Of a stretch of 64,000 nt of DNA, positions 32,877 to 44,493 are shown one piece after another (position 1 is the stretch's first letter; the number at the start of each line of letters is the position of its first letter). The translations under genes and the position numbers were made by a program. Under the pieces are notes generated by a model that saw only the letters and a program-made list of their open reading frames with translations, searched no databases and was not told the origin of the DNA. The DNA lies in assembly GCA_003868215.1 (NCBI GenBank), contig QWDQ01000004.1:186001-250000 (forward strand), given 5' to 3'. Source of the DNA: Pseudophaeomoniella oleicola (Eukaryota > Ascomycota > Eurotiomycetes > Phaeomoniellales > Phaeomoniellaceae).

Positions 32877-34285
32877 GGTCTCAGATGCGGACCGTGGATC
32901 CGAGGAAGGCTCTCAACAAGCGAACCCTGCTAGTATCAAATTACAGATTCGGCGCTCTCTACTATGCATGAACCGCCGAGAAGCCACCAACTGATATGCA
33001 AGCCTTTATTGTAATGGATACGTATCAGCCACATAGCCATATAGTGCATTCACATTGGCGATTTGCTCATTGTCTTCAGCCGAGAGTAGTAATGTTGGCC
33101 TTGGCGTGCATCCCTGGTTGCTGATCTGGCGGTTCTCGTGTATAAAACAGGAAGGCTGAACACATCGGATCAGATTTCACCTTCATGGCTTCCGAATCAC
33201 ACACACAATTCTGCTATAGGATTTGCTCGATCACTTTCGATGGTTTGCGGTCCCTAGTCTGTGGAAGATGAATGCACCAAATGCTGTCGAACTTTGAGAC
33301 GCAACTTACGGACATAGCTACGGAGGGGTGGGCTGATGTCCGCAAGGGAAAGTATGCAACGTAGTGCATGTCGTGGTAACATATATCCTGGAATGAGCTT
33401 ATACACTTACGAATCGATTGGCCTGGAAGGGCAGCTCGTTGAATACGCGAAGGGAGAGAGTTATATCCTCTCATATACAGGCATCCGAAGCGAAAAAAGA
33501 TTATTGTCGCCACTCTTCTGGAGAAGCTACCAGCGGAAGATCTTATATGCCGCTATATTAATTCTACGCGGAGTATGGCTTCGGAACCTTGTCATGCTCT
33601 ACGCACCCCGCATGAGGGCCCTTTTGTCGGAAAACATCAGCTCATATGTCTCAGTCTGGCTGAGAATAAGCAGAACATGTCGTACATGACTGCTTACTGT
33701 GTTATATTTAGCCCGAAGAGCAATCGGGGACAGACAAACATTCCGACGGCCAGGCATATCTTGTGTAAAGTCCCCAAGGCTTAGCTCGCCCTGCTACGGT
33801 CCCTGACGATCTCAAAGCTGATTTTCATCTCTCGCGGCAACATATTGTCCTCTGACACGTTACAACTGCAGGCCATGCATGGTTGTGGCTCATCCCATCG
33901 CCTCACGAGAAGTATTTTCCGTAGGAGGAGTCTTATGGTATGTCCTACAATGGCGTTCTATTGATCGAGGCTGCTTGCTCGGGGCACAACACTCGTGGCA
34001 CAGCACTCGTGGCCATGAACGGAGTGATGTTTTCATCGAAGGTGAAGGCCAACGACATTGATTGGCTAAAGCGGGCTCATCGGGCTGCCACTCTTCTGGT
34101 TTCATCCGGGAATGGTGGTCAAACTGATATTATTCTCCTGGCCTTCGGTGATTGGGGAGTGCCCGGCCAGTGCAGATCAACGGAGTGGGAAAGACTTTAA
34201 ATGACAAGACCTATCCTCCTTGAAATGTGCTGTGCCTTTCGAGGTTGCTTCTGTACTTTTCTTGTTCTTCCTATACCAGTACAAA
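32877..34285. other. 1.4-kb intergenic region, no gene seen
   Basis: Between two rightward genes. Several 60-117-codon frames (for example 33336-33689) have no motif, biased composition or compatible splice partners. The last 400 bp are the laccase promoter. Confidence 0.5.
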
Positions 34286-36271
34286 ATGCGTCTGTGTGGA
34301 ATCCTGCTTCTATCTTCGGTGGCGTCATGGACATTAGGGTCCATCATCCCTATACATCAAGATCGAGATGGACTCGTTCCGCGAGCAACAAGCACGAGCA
34401 GTACTAAGGCAACGAGTATATCATCCAAGTCATCCAGCACTCGTACTTCAAGCGTGAAGACGTCATCCACCTCTTCAAGTACTAGTAGCTCAAGTCTGAA
34501 GACCTCATTAACGTCATCTACGACTACATCTTCTAAATCGCCTAGTGGCTCGTCGACGCCTTCGACATCAATTACGCCGGCTAGTTCTAGTGTGTCCTCA
34601 GTATCTAGTACGACCTCCGTGGCAGATGCATCCTGCACAAATGGACCCTTCACCAGAGCCTGCTGGGGCAATGGGTTCAGTATAGCTACAGATTTCGACG
34701 AAAACTTCCCTACAACTGGAGTGACTCGGAAATATTACCTTGAAATCACGAACACGACTATGGCCCCTGATGGGTATTCCCGCCAAGTCATGGTAATCAA
34801 CGGACAATACCCAGGCCCGACAATATGGGCCAACTGGGGCGATATGCTCGAGATCACCGTGAAGAATTCGTTGCAGGAAAATGGCACTGGATTACACTTC
34901 CATGGAGTTCGTCAGTTTCATACAAGTACCGAAGATGGTGTTCCTGGTATCACAGAATGTCCGCTTGCTCCAGGAGATACGAAGGTATACAAGTTCCAAG
35001 CGACACAATTCGGCACGTCATGGTACCATAGCCACTTTTCAGCTCAGTACGGCGAAGGAGTCTTTGGGACCCTGATCTTCAATGGCCCAGCGACTTCGAA
35101 TTATGACACTGACCTTGGGACAATGACGATCAACGATTGGTACTACCGAACGACTTATCAAGTGGCTGACTATATTGCACATGTTGGACCTCCACCAAAT
35201 GCTGACAACGGTCTTATAAATGGATCTATGACTAGTCAATATGGGGGCTCATATCATACAAACACTCTCACGAAAGGCAAGAAGTATCGTCTGCGCCTCA
35301 TCAACACCTCAGTTGATAATCATTTCATGGTCTCTCTTGACAATCACACCTTTACCGTCATTACCTCCGATTTCGTCCCCATCAAACCGTACAAAACCAA
35401 TTGGTTGTTTATAGGCATTGGCCAGAGGTACGATGTCATCATCAACGCCAACCAGACAGTAGGAAGCTACTGGTTCCGCGCAGAGGTTCAGGATCAAGCT
35501 GGTTGCGGCGGGAACAGCAATAACTACAATATATTGTCCATATTTAGCTATACGGGAGCGCCGGCTGGCAACCCAACATCGTCGGGAACGTCTTACACGC
35601 AGCGGTGTACAGACGAGACAACTTTGGTTCCCTATTGGGACAGCTTTGTCCCCACCGGCCCCCTGGAAGCCAATACGGCAGAGCTGGATACCGCAATTAA
35701 TGTCGGCGTGACAACTTCCGGCGCCGTCGTAACGTGGGGGATCAACCTCACCGCCCTTAATGTGGACTGGGACAAGCCAATCCTCCAGTATGTGCTCGAA
35801 GGCAATAACAGCTGGCCGCAAACAGAGAACCTGATAGAACTTCCCAACGAAAATTCCTGGTATTATTGGATCATCCAAGAGGTTGCGGGAATACCAATCA
35901 CCATCAATGCCTTTCATCCGATTCATCTTCATGGCCACGACTTCTATATCCTGGGGACCGGCATTGGCCAATATGACCAAACAACTAACGGGCCAACCCT
36001 TGAATATAAAAACCCTCCCCGTAGGGATGTTGCCATGCTCCCAGCCGGTGGCTGGCTGGCCCTTGCTTTCCAAACAGACAATCCAGGAGCATGGATCATG
36101 CATTGTCACATCGCATGGCATGCTGGCCAAGGACTTGCTGTGCAGTTTCTCGAAAGCAAGTCGACCATCAACAACGTAGACCCGCTGTCGGCCCTCACCC
36201 AAACGTGCAAAAATTGGAACGCGTGGTATCCGTCACAAGCTTACTATTTTAAGGATGACTCCGGTATCTGA
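34286..36271 (+). CDS. Asco-type laccase (multicopper oxidase) with Ser/Thr-rich N-terminal linker
   Basis: An intronless frame of 661 aa. The signal peptide (MRLCGILLLSSVASWTLG) is followed by an approximately 90-residue Ser/Thr-rich stretch (residues about 38-125). Three cupredoxin domains follow. Copper ligands are H204/H206 in HFHGVRQF, H248/H250 in WYHSHFSAQY, H544/H547/H549 in HPIHLHGHDF, and H606/C607/H608 and H612 in HCHIAWHAG. The protein ends in DSGI, the C-terminal plug characteristic of ascomycete laccases. It oxidises phenols with reduction of O2 to water outside the cell. The long O-glycosylation-prone linker before domain 1 is unusual for the family. No intron is seen, although many ascomycete laccase genes have some. 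Confidence 0.93.
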   Translation: MRLCGILLLSSVASWTLGSIIPIHQDRDGLVPRATSTSSTKATSISSKSSSTRTSSVKTSSTSSSTSSSSLKTSLTSSTTTSSKSPSGSSTPSTSITPASSSVSSVSSTTSVADASCTNGPFTRACWGNGFSIATDFDENFPTTGVTRKYYLEITNTTMAPDGYSRQVMVINGQYPGPTIWANWGDMLEITVKNSLQENGTGLHFHGVRQFHTSTEDGVPGITECPLAPGDTKVYKFQATQFGTSWYHSHFSAQYGEGVFGTLIFNGPATSNYDTDLGTMTINDWYYRTTYQVADYIAHVGPPPNADNGLINGSMTSQYGGSYHTNTLTKGKKYRLRLINTSVDNHFMVSLDNHTFTVITSDFVPIKPYKTNWLFIGIGQRYDVIINANQTVGSYWFRAEVQDQAGCGGNSNNYNILSIFSYTGAPAGNPTSSGTSYTQRCTDETTLVPYWDSFVPTGPLEANTAELDTAINVGVTTSGAVVTWGINLTALNVDWDKPILQYVLEGNNSWPQTENLIELPNENSWYYWIIQEVAGIPITINAFHPIHLHGHDFYILGTGIGQYDQTTNGPTLEYKNPPRRDVAMLPAGGWLALAFQTDNPGAWIMHCHIAWHAGQGLAVQFLESKSTINNVDPLSALTQTCKNWNAWYPSQAYYFKDDSGI

Positions 36272-36870
36272 GCGGCAGCTTTGAGATACATAGTGTAAAC
36301 GGTCACTGTGGGTACCTTGAATGGCGCACATATCTTAGGGATGCTGAAATTGAAATTCATTTGCCAGAAAAGATTGAGAACACTAGTATGCATTTAATGT
36401 CGTCCTACCTATCTACATCACCACGGACGATCTCTCCATTGATAGTTGAAATCGGCCTAGAGCTAAACGTGATAGACCTATAGCTCAGGTACCAGAGTAT
36501 TATTGGGCAGTAGACTCTGGATCTTGTATAGACCTGAGAGACCCTCATTTATGATCTAGTCTTCCATAATAAAACGATCCTTTGACGAAAAGAGTGTAAC
36601 TTACTAGGTATGTATTCAATGAGATGAGGCATCTTTTGGATATTACTGTATTGAGATTAGCGCGGCGGAGCTTGGAGCTCCCTGTCCGCCGCGGGCTCCA
36701 GCATCATCTCCAGGCACGACTAGATTCGTAACATTGGAGATGCGCCAGATTACATGACATCTAACGACGACCACGCATATTCCTCACTGTCGATAAGCGA
36801 CGGCTGCAAAAACATCTTTCGATACCGGTAGTCTGTCTTCATCGCTCGTCCGTTCAATTAATCCTTCGTC
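36272..36870. other. Intergenic region, no gene seen
   Basis: Laccase terminator region and promoter of PRE6. No gene or notable repeat apart from a GC-rich patch GCGCGGCGGAGC near 36660. Confidence 0.5.
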
Positions 36871-37864
36871 ATGGCTTCTGGTTATGATCGTGCACTTTCA
36901 GGTGAGTGCTGAAGCTCTCATTCGAGATTACTGGCAACTCATAGCTAACACATTCCAGTCTTCAGGTAATTCCATATGTTCTTATCAGCCTCCGCCTTGA
37001 TGGAAGAACTACGTACTGACGAATCCTAGTCCTGATGGACATGTTTTCCAGGTCGAATATGCTCAAGAGGCCGTTAAGCGTGGTACATGCGCCGTTGGTG
37101 TGAAGGGAAAAGATATCGTTGTCCTAGGTTGCGAAAAGCGTTCTGCGATGAAGCTTCAAGACACGAGGATCACACCATCCAAAATCGGGCTGATCGATAC
37201 CCATGTTGCTCTGGCCTTCGCTGGTCTCAACGCCGATGCCAGGATTTTGATCGACAAGGCTAGATTGGAAGCTCAAAGCCACAGATTGACGGTTGAAGAC
37301 CCCGTCGCGATTGAATACATCACGAAGTATGTTGCGGGAGTACAGCAAAGATATACCCAGAGCGGTGGTGTCAGACCGTTCGGCATTTCTACTTTGATTG
37401 TTGGGTTCGACAAAGGAAGCAATATCCCGAGGCTGTATCAGACAGAGCCCAGCGGTATCTACTCAGCATGGTATGTAAATTTAATCTTCTGAGATGGATT
37501 GGTCTCTGACAACAGATGCGTCTACAGGAAAGCAAATGCAATAGGCCGCTCATCTAAAACCGTACGGGAATTCCTCGAGCGCAACCACAAGGAGGAAATG
37601 GATCGTGAAGCAACCATCTCATTGACTGTCAAATCTCTCCTCGAGGTGGTGCAGACTGGTGCCAAGAACATCGAAATAGCTATCATGTCCCCTGGGAAGA
37701 CCATCGAGATGTTACCCGCAGAGCAAATCGAGCAATACGTCAGAACCATAGAAGCGGAGAAGCAAGAAGAAGCAGCTAAGAAGAAGGGCGGCAGAGGTGG
37801 TGCTGGTGCAAGTGGAACCTCAACCCTGCCGACGAGGACGACCGGGGCTGACAGTGAGGCTTGA
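36871..37864 (+). CDS. PRE6: 20S proteasome subunit alpha-4
   Basis: Exons 36871-36901, 36959-36965, 37030-37470 and 37528-37864 (introns 57, 64 and 57 bp) give 271 aa. The second exon is only 7 nt (TCTTCAG). With it, the N-terminus reads [20 protein letters not shown], the conserved alpha-subunit signature; without it the frame is lost. Further marks are [50 protein letters not shown] and [19 protein letters not shown]. The sequence is closest in my memory to yeast Pre6/human PSMA7. It forms part of the outer alpha ring that gates substrate entry. The tail is rich in Gln/Glu/Lys, then Gly/Thr. Confidence 0.95.
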
Positions 37865-38073
37865 TTCTGTTGAGGACTTGCATGATAGGTTCTGCTTGGC
37901 GTCACGGGCAAATGGCATTGAAGCATATGTAATTTTTAGAGAGAGATGGACATCCAAAAGATTCGTGGCTTCCAACTAAGACCCTTTTTCTTCCACTTGT
38001 AGAACAATCATTTCCTTTGTTTCGCTGATAAATCATAACACGTATACAACATGATGCGTGACAGCTAGCGAGT

Positions 38074-38888
38074 CTATCCCAGTCTATCTGCAGCGTCCTT
38101 GACGTCAAAAATCGTTCGCTGCGTCTCGCCTCTTACCCTGTCATCTTTGAGCATCCTGTGGCGCCCAGGTTAGCCGAAGCCTGTCAACTTAACAGTGAAG
38201 CCAACATACCTAGCATCTTTCCTGGCATCTTCACCCTCGACCTGTAGGGCAGGCTTGGGTGTTAGAGCGTCGATCACAAAGTGATTGTCACAGTGAGGAC
38301 AGAATTCATCGCTGCAAGTAACTAGTTAGTGAGTATCACCCATGAAAGCTGATCCATGGTTGAGAAGGGGTAGGTCGTGGATGAACATGCACTCTGGTGC
38401 TTTAGGAGTTGAATAGATACCCTCTCTCAGTGCTGTCTGTGATGCCTGGCTCTCCTAGATTTGCCGGACCATAGAATACTAATGTTCAGACGTGGATGCC
38501 ACTTACGCTTCTTCAAATTCTTGTGCGTCTTTCCGGAATGCTTTCTTGCACTTTTTGCATATAAAAGTCATTTCCATACTTTGCATGAGAGGATGAGCCT
38601 CCTGTTCGTAGTGGCATTCTGCACAATCAAACCACTTGCGGCCTAATCGAATCGTCAGCAATCACCGTACATGGGGAAATCTCAGGCACAGCCATACAGC
38701 AAGGGGCACGAATAGAGACTTGGGCATTCAAGACGTGCTTGCTACAAGCTGAGTTAGTCACATAATTCGAGCGAGGACAAGGACTCGACGAACCACATAT
38801 CGCGTCCCCCAATCCCAGGATTTCTTTGATCTTCTTTGACTAAGGTGAGGCAGTGCTCTTGGGACTGACGAAGCTGGTGTAACTTATG
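38074..38888 (-). CDS. CHY-type zinc-finger protein (5' end not resolved)
   Basis: Minus-strand exons 38794-38888, 38698-38741, 38507-38642, 38210-38311 and 38074-38155 (introns 52, 55, 195 and 54 bp) encode at least 152 aa without a stop. The joined sequence carries the CHY zinc-finger pattern: MCKHVLNAQVSIRAPCC, RKWFDCAECHYEQEAHPL, FICKKCKKAFRKDAQEFEE and FCPHCDNHFVIDALTPKP. Yeast Hot13, with a related domain, acts in zinc handling in the mitochondrial intermembrane space; the filamentous-fungal members are not well studied. The first exon shown begins at an acceptor, so an upstream start must be spliced on, or translation begins at the internal ATG 38798 (122 aa). I could not find a convincing upstream ATG. 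Confidence 0.72.
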
Positions 38889-39538
38889 CTGCAATCCGAA
38901 TCAAGTACGACCGTTTCCGATACGTGAAGCGATTGACACTCAATGTCTCCTTGCGCACTGTAGGAGTATATCCTATTGACTCGTGTATTCCTTCTGTAGG
39001 TTCTCCTGATATGGACCCCTCCTCTCTACCTTAGAGAACCATTGACATTTGACGCGTGCCTGAAGCTAAAGCAGAGAGAATTAATTTAGGTAAAGTGGGC
39101 GCGTGTGTTATCGATAGGCATGCATTTCTGGCTTGGCTTTGAATTTCACGCCAGCGTGTCTGCTTTAGGGGATGCCTTGTTTAATACTGTGAAATATAGG
39201 CCCAAGTTTACCTGAAGCCTTACACTAATTAATTAGACACTTACCTAAAGGGCCCTAGAGGTAGTGCTGCAACTAAACGCTCGTTTGGCAATCTTCCCTT
39301 GTTAAAGTAGTTACTCCGGACTTAGGTACTTATATAAGCATATTGAGCCCCCACCACCGCAACCAGTCTACTGATGCACTGTTTCACCAGCCCGATATCG
39401 TTGTATTGCGGAGAAAGCACTGCTCAAACCCTGGCTTCTTGCAGACAGTAAAAGTAAATGCGCTCTGAAGCATTCACTGCCGAATGGCGGTTCAAACTAG
39501 GTACATGAAGCTTGCCGAGCTGCGCAATTCTGTGGAAA
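38889..39538. other. Divergent intergenic region
   Basis: Contains the unresolved 5' end of the CHY gene and the promoter of the WD40/5-phosphatase gene. No separate gene is supported. Confidence 0.45.
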
Positions 39539-42500
39539 ATGGCAGAGAAAGATGCCACGGCCGATGCGCCCACCGTAAGCTAATCCTATGGGCAGCCGCT
39601 GTGCTCTTGAAGTTCACATTACTGATATATCGTTGTTGCGCAGGAGTCGGTGTCTTCTCTGAGATCACGGTTCGAGACACTTGCAAATCTCAAGCCCCCG
39701 ACAGCACATGGCTCGACAGCACCTAGTTCTCCACGATCGAGCAGATTCCTGGAGGCCCAGAACCAACCCGCTGCAAGCTATGGCAGAGCGTCCCTTGACC
39801 TACCTCGACCACAGTCACCGTGGACGACTCAAGCCCGTCCAGATACTCCTAGCGACCCTTCCAAAAGGCCTCCACCGCAAACCCCACCATCTGGTACCAA
39901 CAGTTCTCCGAAAAGATATGGGCATGCGCGCCCAATGTCTATGAGCGTAACATCGTCGCCTTCCTTGACGCCTGCGGTATTGGTCGAGTCGCCACGGTCT
40001 CCACCTCGTGGCCATCTCTTCACAAGGAACACTTCCCGTTCCCCTGAGCGTAGGAGTTTCTTGCATTTCAGCTCTTCACCTACTGCGCCTCGGTCTTTCA
40101 ACTCGAGCAGAAACCCAAGTCGGCCCAGCTCCCCTTACAATGAGGATAGCCGTCCACTGGCTGCGAGGGGTAAATCCACTGAATCACTTAACAGCTCAAA
40201 GAATGGAGCGACCAGAGGACCTCCACCACCTGTTAACCGCGCCGACAAGCCCAAGATTCCAGCAAAGCTGGCACCCCCCCTTCAGGGCCCTGAAGCCGAT
40301 TCAGCCTCCAAAAGGAGCTCTATGGTATTTGGTTCGAATCCCCGTATTTCTCCATTCAGTACCCCACCTGGTAGTGAGGGGAGCCCTTCTCCGGAGCGAC
40401 TACAGCCTGCCAAAGGCTTCGAGACCATTGGGCCTCGTCTAGCTGCGTTATCTGGCACATCCAACGGGCTAGCCTCGAGATTGGACGAAGAGCAAGCTAC
40501 GACCAGATCTTCTCTACCAAAAGATCCACGAGAGCTTGGATTCTCCAGCAGAGCGGCTGAGCCCAACGAGCCGCGCGACCCTCGTCTGATGGGCTTTTCT
40601 TCAGGACCTGACGTGTTCAAAGAGCCCAATTTCAGAAGAAGGTCTGCAGCACCCTCTCCGCACTCAGCCATCAGGAGCAATACTCTCCCTCTTCGTGATC
40701 CTAGGAGTCTTGGACTCTCAAGCGAACCTCCTGGAATACCACCTCCGCGACGGAGCCAAGATATACAACGACCACTAATCCCAGCCTCTATTCCTCCCCG
40801 TGATGCGAGAACTCTTGGATTTTCGAACGACACAACTCAACTCCCACGCAAAAGTGGAGATGGCTCACGTCCTTATATACCTGTACTCGAGAAGAAACCC
40901 GGGATACTAGCGAGGCCTTCGCGTGACCCGAGGAGTCTGGGCTTTGCGAGCACAGCTGCAGCATCCGAGTTTTCCAGCGCTGAACCTCCTCTGCCTCCTC
41001 GTCGTGTCGATTCATTACCCCCTCCTCGTCCGTCGGACGCATCAAAGTACAGTTCTTCCACGAACCGAAATAGTATGGTATCTACTTCAAGGCCCGTCGA
41101 CAGATCCAAAATACCGTCTTCTAACGCGTCAACGTCACTACCCGAGGACTCCATGACACCCGCATCCAATTTTCCTCCTCCGCCAAAACGCGCTGGGTCA
41201 ATCGCCGAACCTAAATATGATAACATCCAACGGAGAGAATCTGACCTTGAAGACTCGGACGACGCAGAAGACGCTAGTACAGAGAATTTTGCTGCTCGAA
41301 CCGACTACCCAGATACTACTCAGGCAAACCGAAGGCCGCCGTTCATCGCATCTGGGGTCACAGGTATTCCCGTAAAGTACGAGACGAGGATATTTGACGT
41401 CTGCGGTCGGACAGTTTGCACGAGTGGCTTTATGACAAGGCTCTGGGATCTGGAGACAGGCGAGAACATCATGAGCTTAACACACGGAGAGACTGTAAAG
41501 GCTCTGACTGTGATCTTTAAACCAGCTGCGAAACTCGAAGACGAAGGTAGACGCATATGGACCGGCAACAACGCTGGGGATCTCCAGGAAATTGATCTAC
41601 AGACGCAGATGACCACGGCTACGAGTAGCGCTCACAATCGTCGTGAGATCTTGAAATTGTTTAGACATAAGCAAGAACTCTGGAGTCTTGATGATGAAGG
41701 TAAGCTGTTCGTATGGCCCGCGGATGAGACTGGCGGTCCAAACTTGAATTACAGCCATCAATCCCATAAGGTTCAGAGAGGTTACACATTTGGTCTGGTA
41801 GTGGGTGACCACCTGTGGCTTGCAACTGGCAAAGAATTACACGTCTACAAGCCAGGCAGTATTTCAGGGTTCCAAGTTCTGCAGAAGCCACTCATCCAAT
41901 CTGGTGCCGGGGAAATTACTTCTGGCACATTTCCTGGAGCAACCACAGAACGCGTCTATTTTGGCTATACCGACGGCAAAGTTGCTGTCTACAACACTAG
42001 AGACTGTTCATGCATCGGGGTTGTCAAAATCAGCGACTATAAGATCAACTCCATGGTGATGACAGGCAGCCTGTTGTGGGCAGCTTACAAAACAGGAAAA
42101 ATCTATGTGTACGATACGTCCATAACACCATGGAAGGTGAAGAAGGACTGGAAAGCCCATGAGGGTCCTGTCATAGGCATGTCGTTGGATGTGAGAGGTA
42201 TCTGGAACCTCCACCGATTGCAGGTCACGTCGCTTGGCCAGGACAACATAGTTCGATCATGGGATGGAATGCTAGAGGATGATTGGATAGGTAGGTGGCA
42301 TTCCGACTGTACTATACTCTACTGACAGTCTACAGAGAATGAGATGCACCAGCGTGACACCGAGTATTGCAGCTTCCGAGAGGTTCGGGCTTCTATCGTC
42401 ACCTGGAATGCAGGAGCTTCCACTCCGTATGACATTCGCAACGACTTCCTTCGAGACGCCATACATCCTGAAGATCCACCTGATATTCTCGTATTCGGTT

Positions 42501-43692
42501 TCCAGGAACTTGTTGATCTTGAGGATCGAACAGTCACTGCCAGTAAGTCATAATATATCTATCTCTACTATGGGTTTATCGTTGACACTTAACAGAAAAC
42601 ATTCTTGGATTCCACAAAAAGAAGGACCCCGCGAAATCAGAACAGCACGTCAGCCGGGTCTATCGAGAATGGCGAGACTATCTAAATAAGAGCATACATA
42701 ATTACATGGATACCTCGGTCTTTTATACTGAGTTGAATACCTCGAGCTTGATTGGACTGTTCTTGTGTATCTTTGTACGGCAGGATCAGAGACGCAGCAT
42801 CAAGAATGTCAATGCTGCCGAGGTGAAGTGTGGCATGAAAGGGCGCTATGGTAACAAGGTAAGTCTAACCGGTCCGCCCATAGACATCGCGACTGACAGT
42901 ATAGGGTGCTCTTATACTGCGCTTCACCTACGATGACAGCTCCCTCTGCTTCGTGAATTGCCATTTGGCTGCAGGTCAAACGCAGACTTCCCACCGTAAT
43001 AACGATGTTGCGACAATCCTTGAGGCCGAAGCACTTCCACCCGAGACAGATCTTAAGGTACGCAGCTCGACATACGTGGGAGGAGGTGACGGCACTCAGA
43101 TCCTGGATCATGAGATATGCGTTCTGAACGGTGATCTCAACTACCGAATTGATGCAATGCCTCGAAATGCAGTTGTTGATTATATCAAGCGGAACGAGCT
43201 AAACAAACTGCTTGAGCGAGATCAGATTATGTTATCAAGACGACGAGTGTCTGGCTTTCGCCTGAGCGCCTTTGCTGAAGCTCCTATCACATTCGCCCCA
43301 ACATACAAATACGACGTTGGGACTGATAATTATGACACAAGCGAGAAGAAAAGATCTCCTGCATGGTGTGACCGCATTTTGTACCGTGGTCCTGGACGTA
43401 TCAAACAAACCGAGTACCGCAGACACGAAGTTCGGGTATCAGATCATCGCCCTGTGAGCGGGTCTTTCAAAATGCGGATCAAGACGATCGATGCCAGCAA
43501 GCGTGCAGGCGTATACGAAAGTTCCATGGCCAAATTCACCGAAGTGAAGCGTAAGATGGCCGCAGACGCGAGGTAGGTTCATGATCCCAGTACTATCTAG
43601 ACAGAATCTGACTCACGTACAGCATCGACTATCTGGTCCTCTACATGGGTGTTGACGTACAAGAAGCACGCAGGCTGATCGCGGAAGGATAG
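39539..43692 (+). CDS. WD40-repeat inositol polyphosphate 5-phosphatase
   Basis: Exons 39539-39574, 39644-42290, 42336-42542, 42596-42858, 42905-43572 and 43623-43692 (introns 69, 45, 53, 46 and 50 bp) give 1,296 aa. Residues 1 to about 560 are a disordered Pro/Ser/Arg-rich region with five DPRxLGFS-type repeats. About 575-880 form a WD40-like propeller (RLWDLETGENIMSL, SLDDEGKLFVWP, VYFGYTDGKVAVYN, LLWAAYKTGKIYVYD). About 895-1240 form the IPPc catalytic domain: VTWNAGA, FGFQELVDLEDR, NCHLAAGQ, LNGDLNYR, SPAWCDRILYRG, VSDHRPVSG. It should remove the 5-phosphate from phosphoinositides such as PI(4,5)P2. The WD40-plus-IPPc layout is known from fungi and plants. The first 12 codons come from a small separate exon. 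Confidence 0.92.
40520..40951 (+). repeat. Five DPRxLGFS-type protein repeats
   Basis: Within the 5-phosphatase N-terminus, near residues 305-448, the motif recurs as KDPRELGFSS, RDPRLMGFSS, RDPRSLGLSS, RDARTLGFSN and RDPRSLGFAS, with 20-40 residue spacers. Codons differ between copies, so the repeats are kept at protein level and are not a recent DNA expansion. Confidence 0.8.
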
Positions 43693-44493
43693 TTGGTACC
43701 CGATTGGAACAGAACGTGGTTGTTATTACTTGTTGTTCTTTCCACGGAAGTATGCATACCTAGCGTTGGAGCAACCTTTTCTCTTACCGTCTGTACATTT
43801 TCCTTTTTCAATACTACATATAGCCAGCTAGCCTACTAGCCAGCCAGCTGGATAAAACTGAAAAGTTCTGTCGAGATTATCTTACGAGCCGTTTCCTTGA
43901 CTCCGTCTCTCTCCCTCTGTCTGCGCGTGACTGTGTGTGAAAATGGACCTGACAATTAAGGACCAAGTCCAACAGATATACCTTATCCTAATCTTGTGTA
44001 TTTTACATTTCATCTCATCTTACTACGACGATGATGATCTCTATAATTGCTTTGGTGGTGAATGAAATCCCAATGCCTCGGACGAACACCCGTTGCCGTT
44101 CGTTTACTGTATCAATTTATCGATGATGGTTGAATGACCTCATACCTCATCTCGTACCTATCTTACTGTACCCTTACCTCAACTCAACTCGATTATCTAT
44201 ATGACATTCAACAAAATCACTTAGCGAAAGAAGTGAAGAGAAGAGAAGAGAGAAACTGAATTCGGTAATAATAATTTGTTACAGAATTCTTTCTCTATAG
44301 AGAGACGGTGACTCTTGAAAAAGGGAATTTGAGAAGGATCAATTCACTACTGCAAAACAGAGTGACAGACACAGTCGAGGGAGATATTTATTGCTTCTCT
44401 TTCATCTCCATTGTTGATTACTAGCTACCTGGGATATTACCTTTTTTGCTTCTTTTAAAGTTCTCCCATGTTCGTGGTTACCTAGATAGTCCG
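43693..44493. other. Intergenic region, no gene seen
   Basis: Holds the 5-phosphatase terminator and a pyrimidine/purine-rich promoter (GAAGAGAAGAGAAGAG near 44233-44250). No gene is supported. Confidence 0.5.

Noticed and set aside
35309-36202. 297-codon minus-strand frame inside the laccase gene
   Set aside because: Exact antisense shadow of the conserved laccase coding region; composition follows the sense codons and no family is recognisable.
5631-36271. A co-regulated plant-polymer cluster (transporter, GH1, b561, laccase, SOD)
   Set aside because: Housekeeping genes (CAB5, MPP6, NDUFS6) lie among them, distances are large and no shared promoter element was found.
40282-40833. 183-codon minus-strand frame in the 5-phosphatase gene
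   Set aside because: Antisense of the low-complexity Pro/Ser region; Gly/Ser/Arg-rich and not protein-like.
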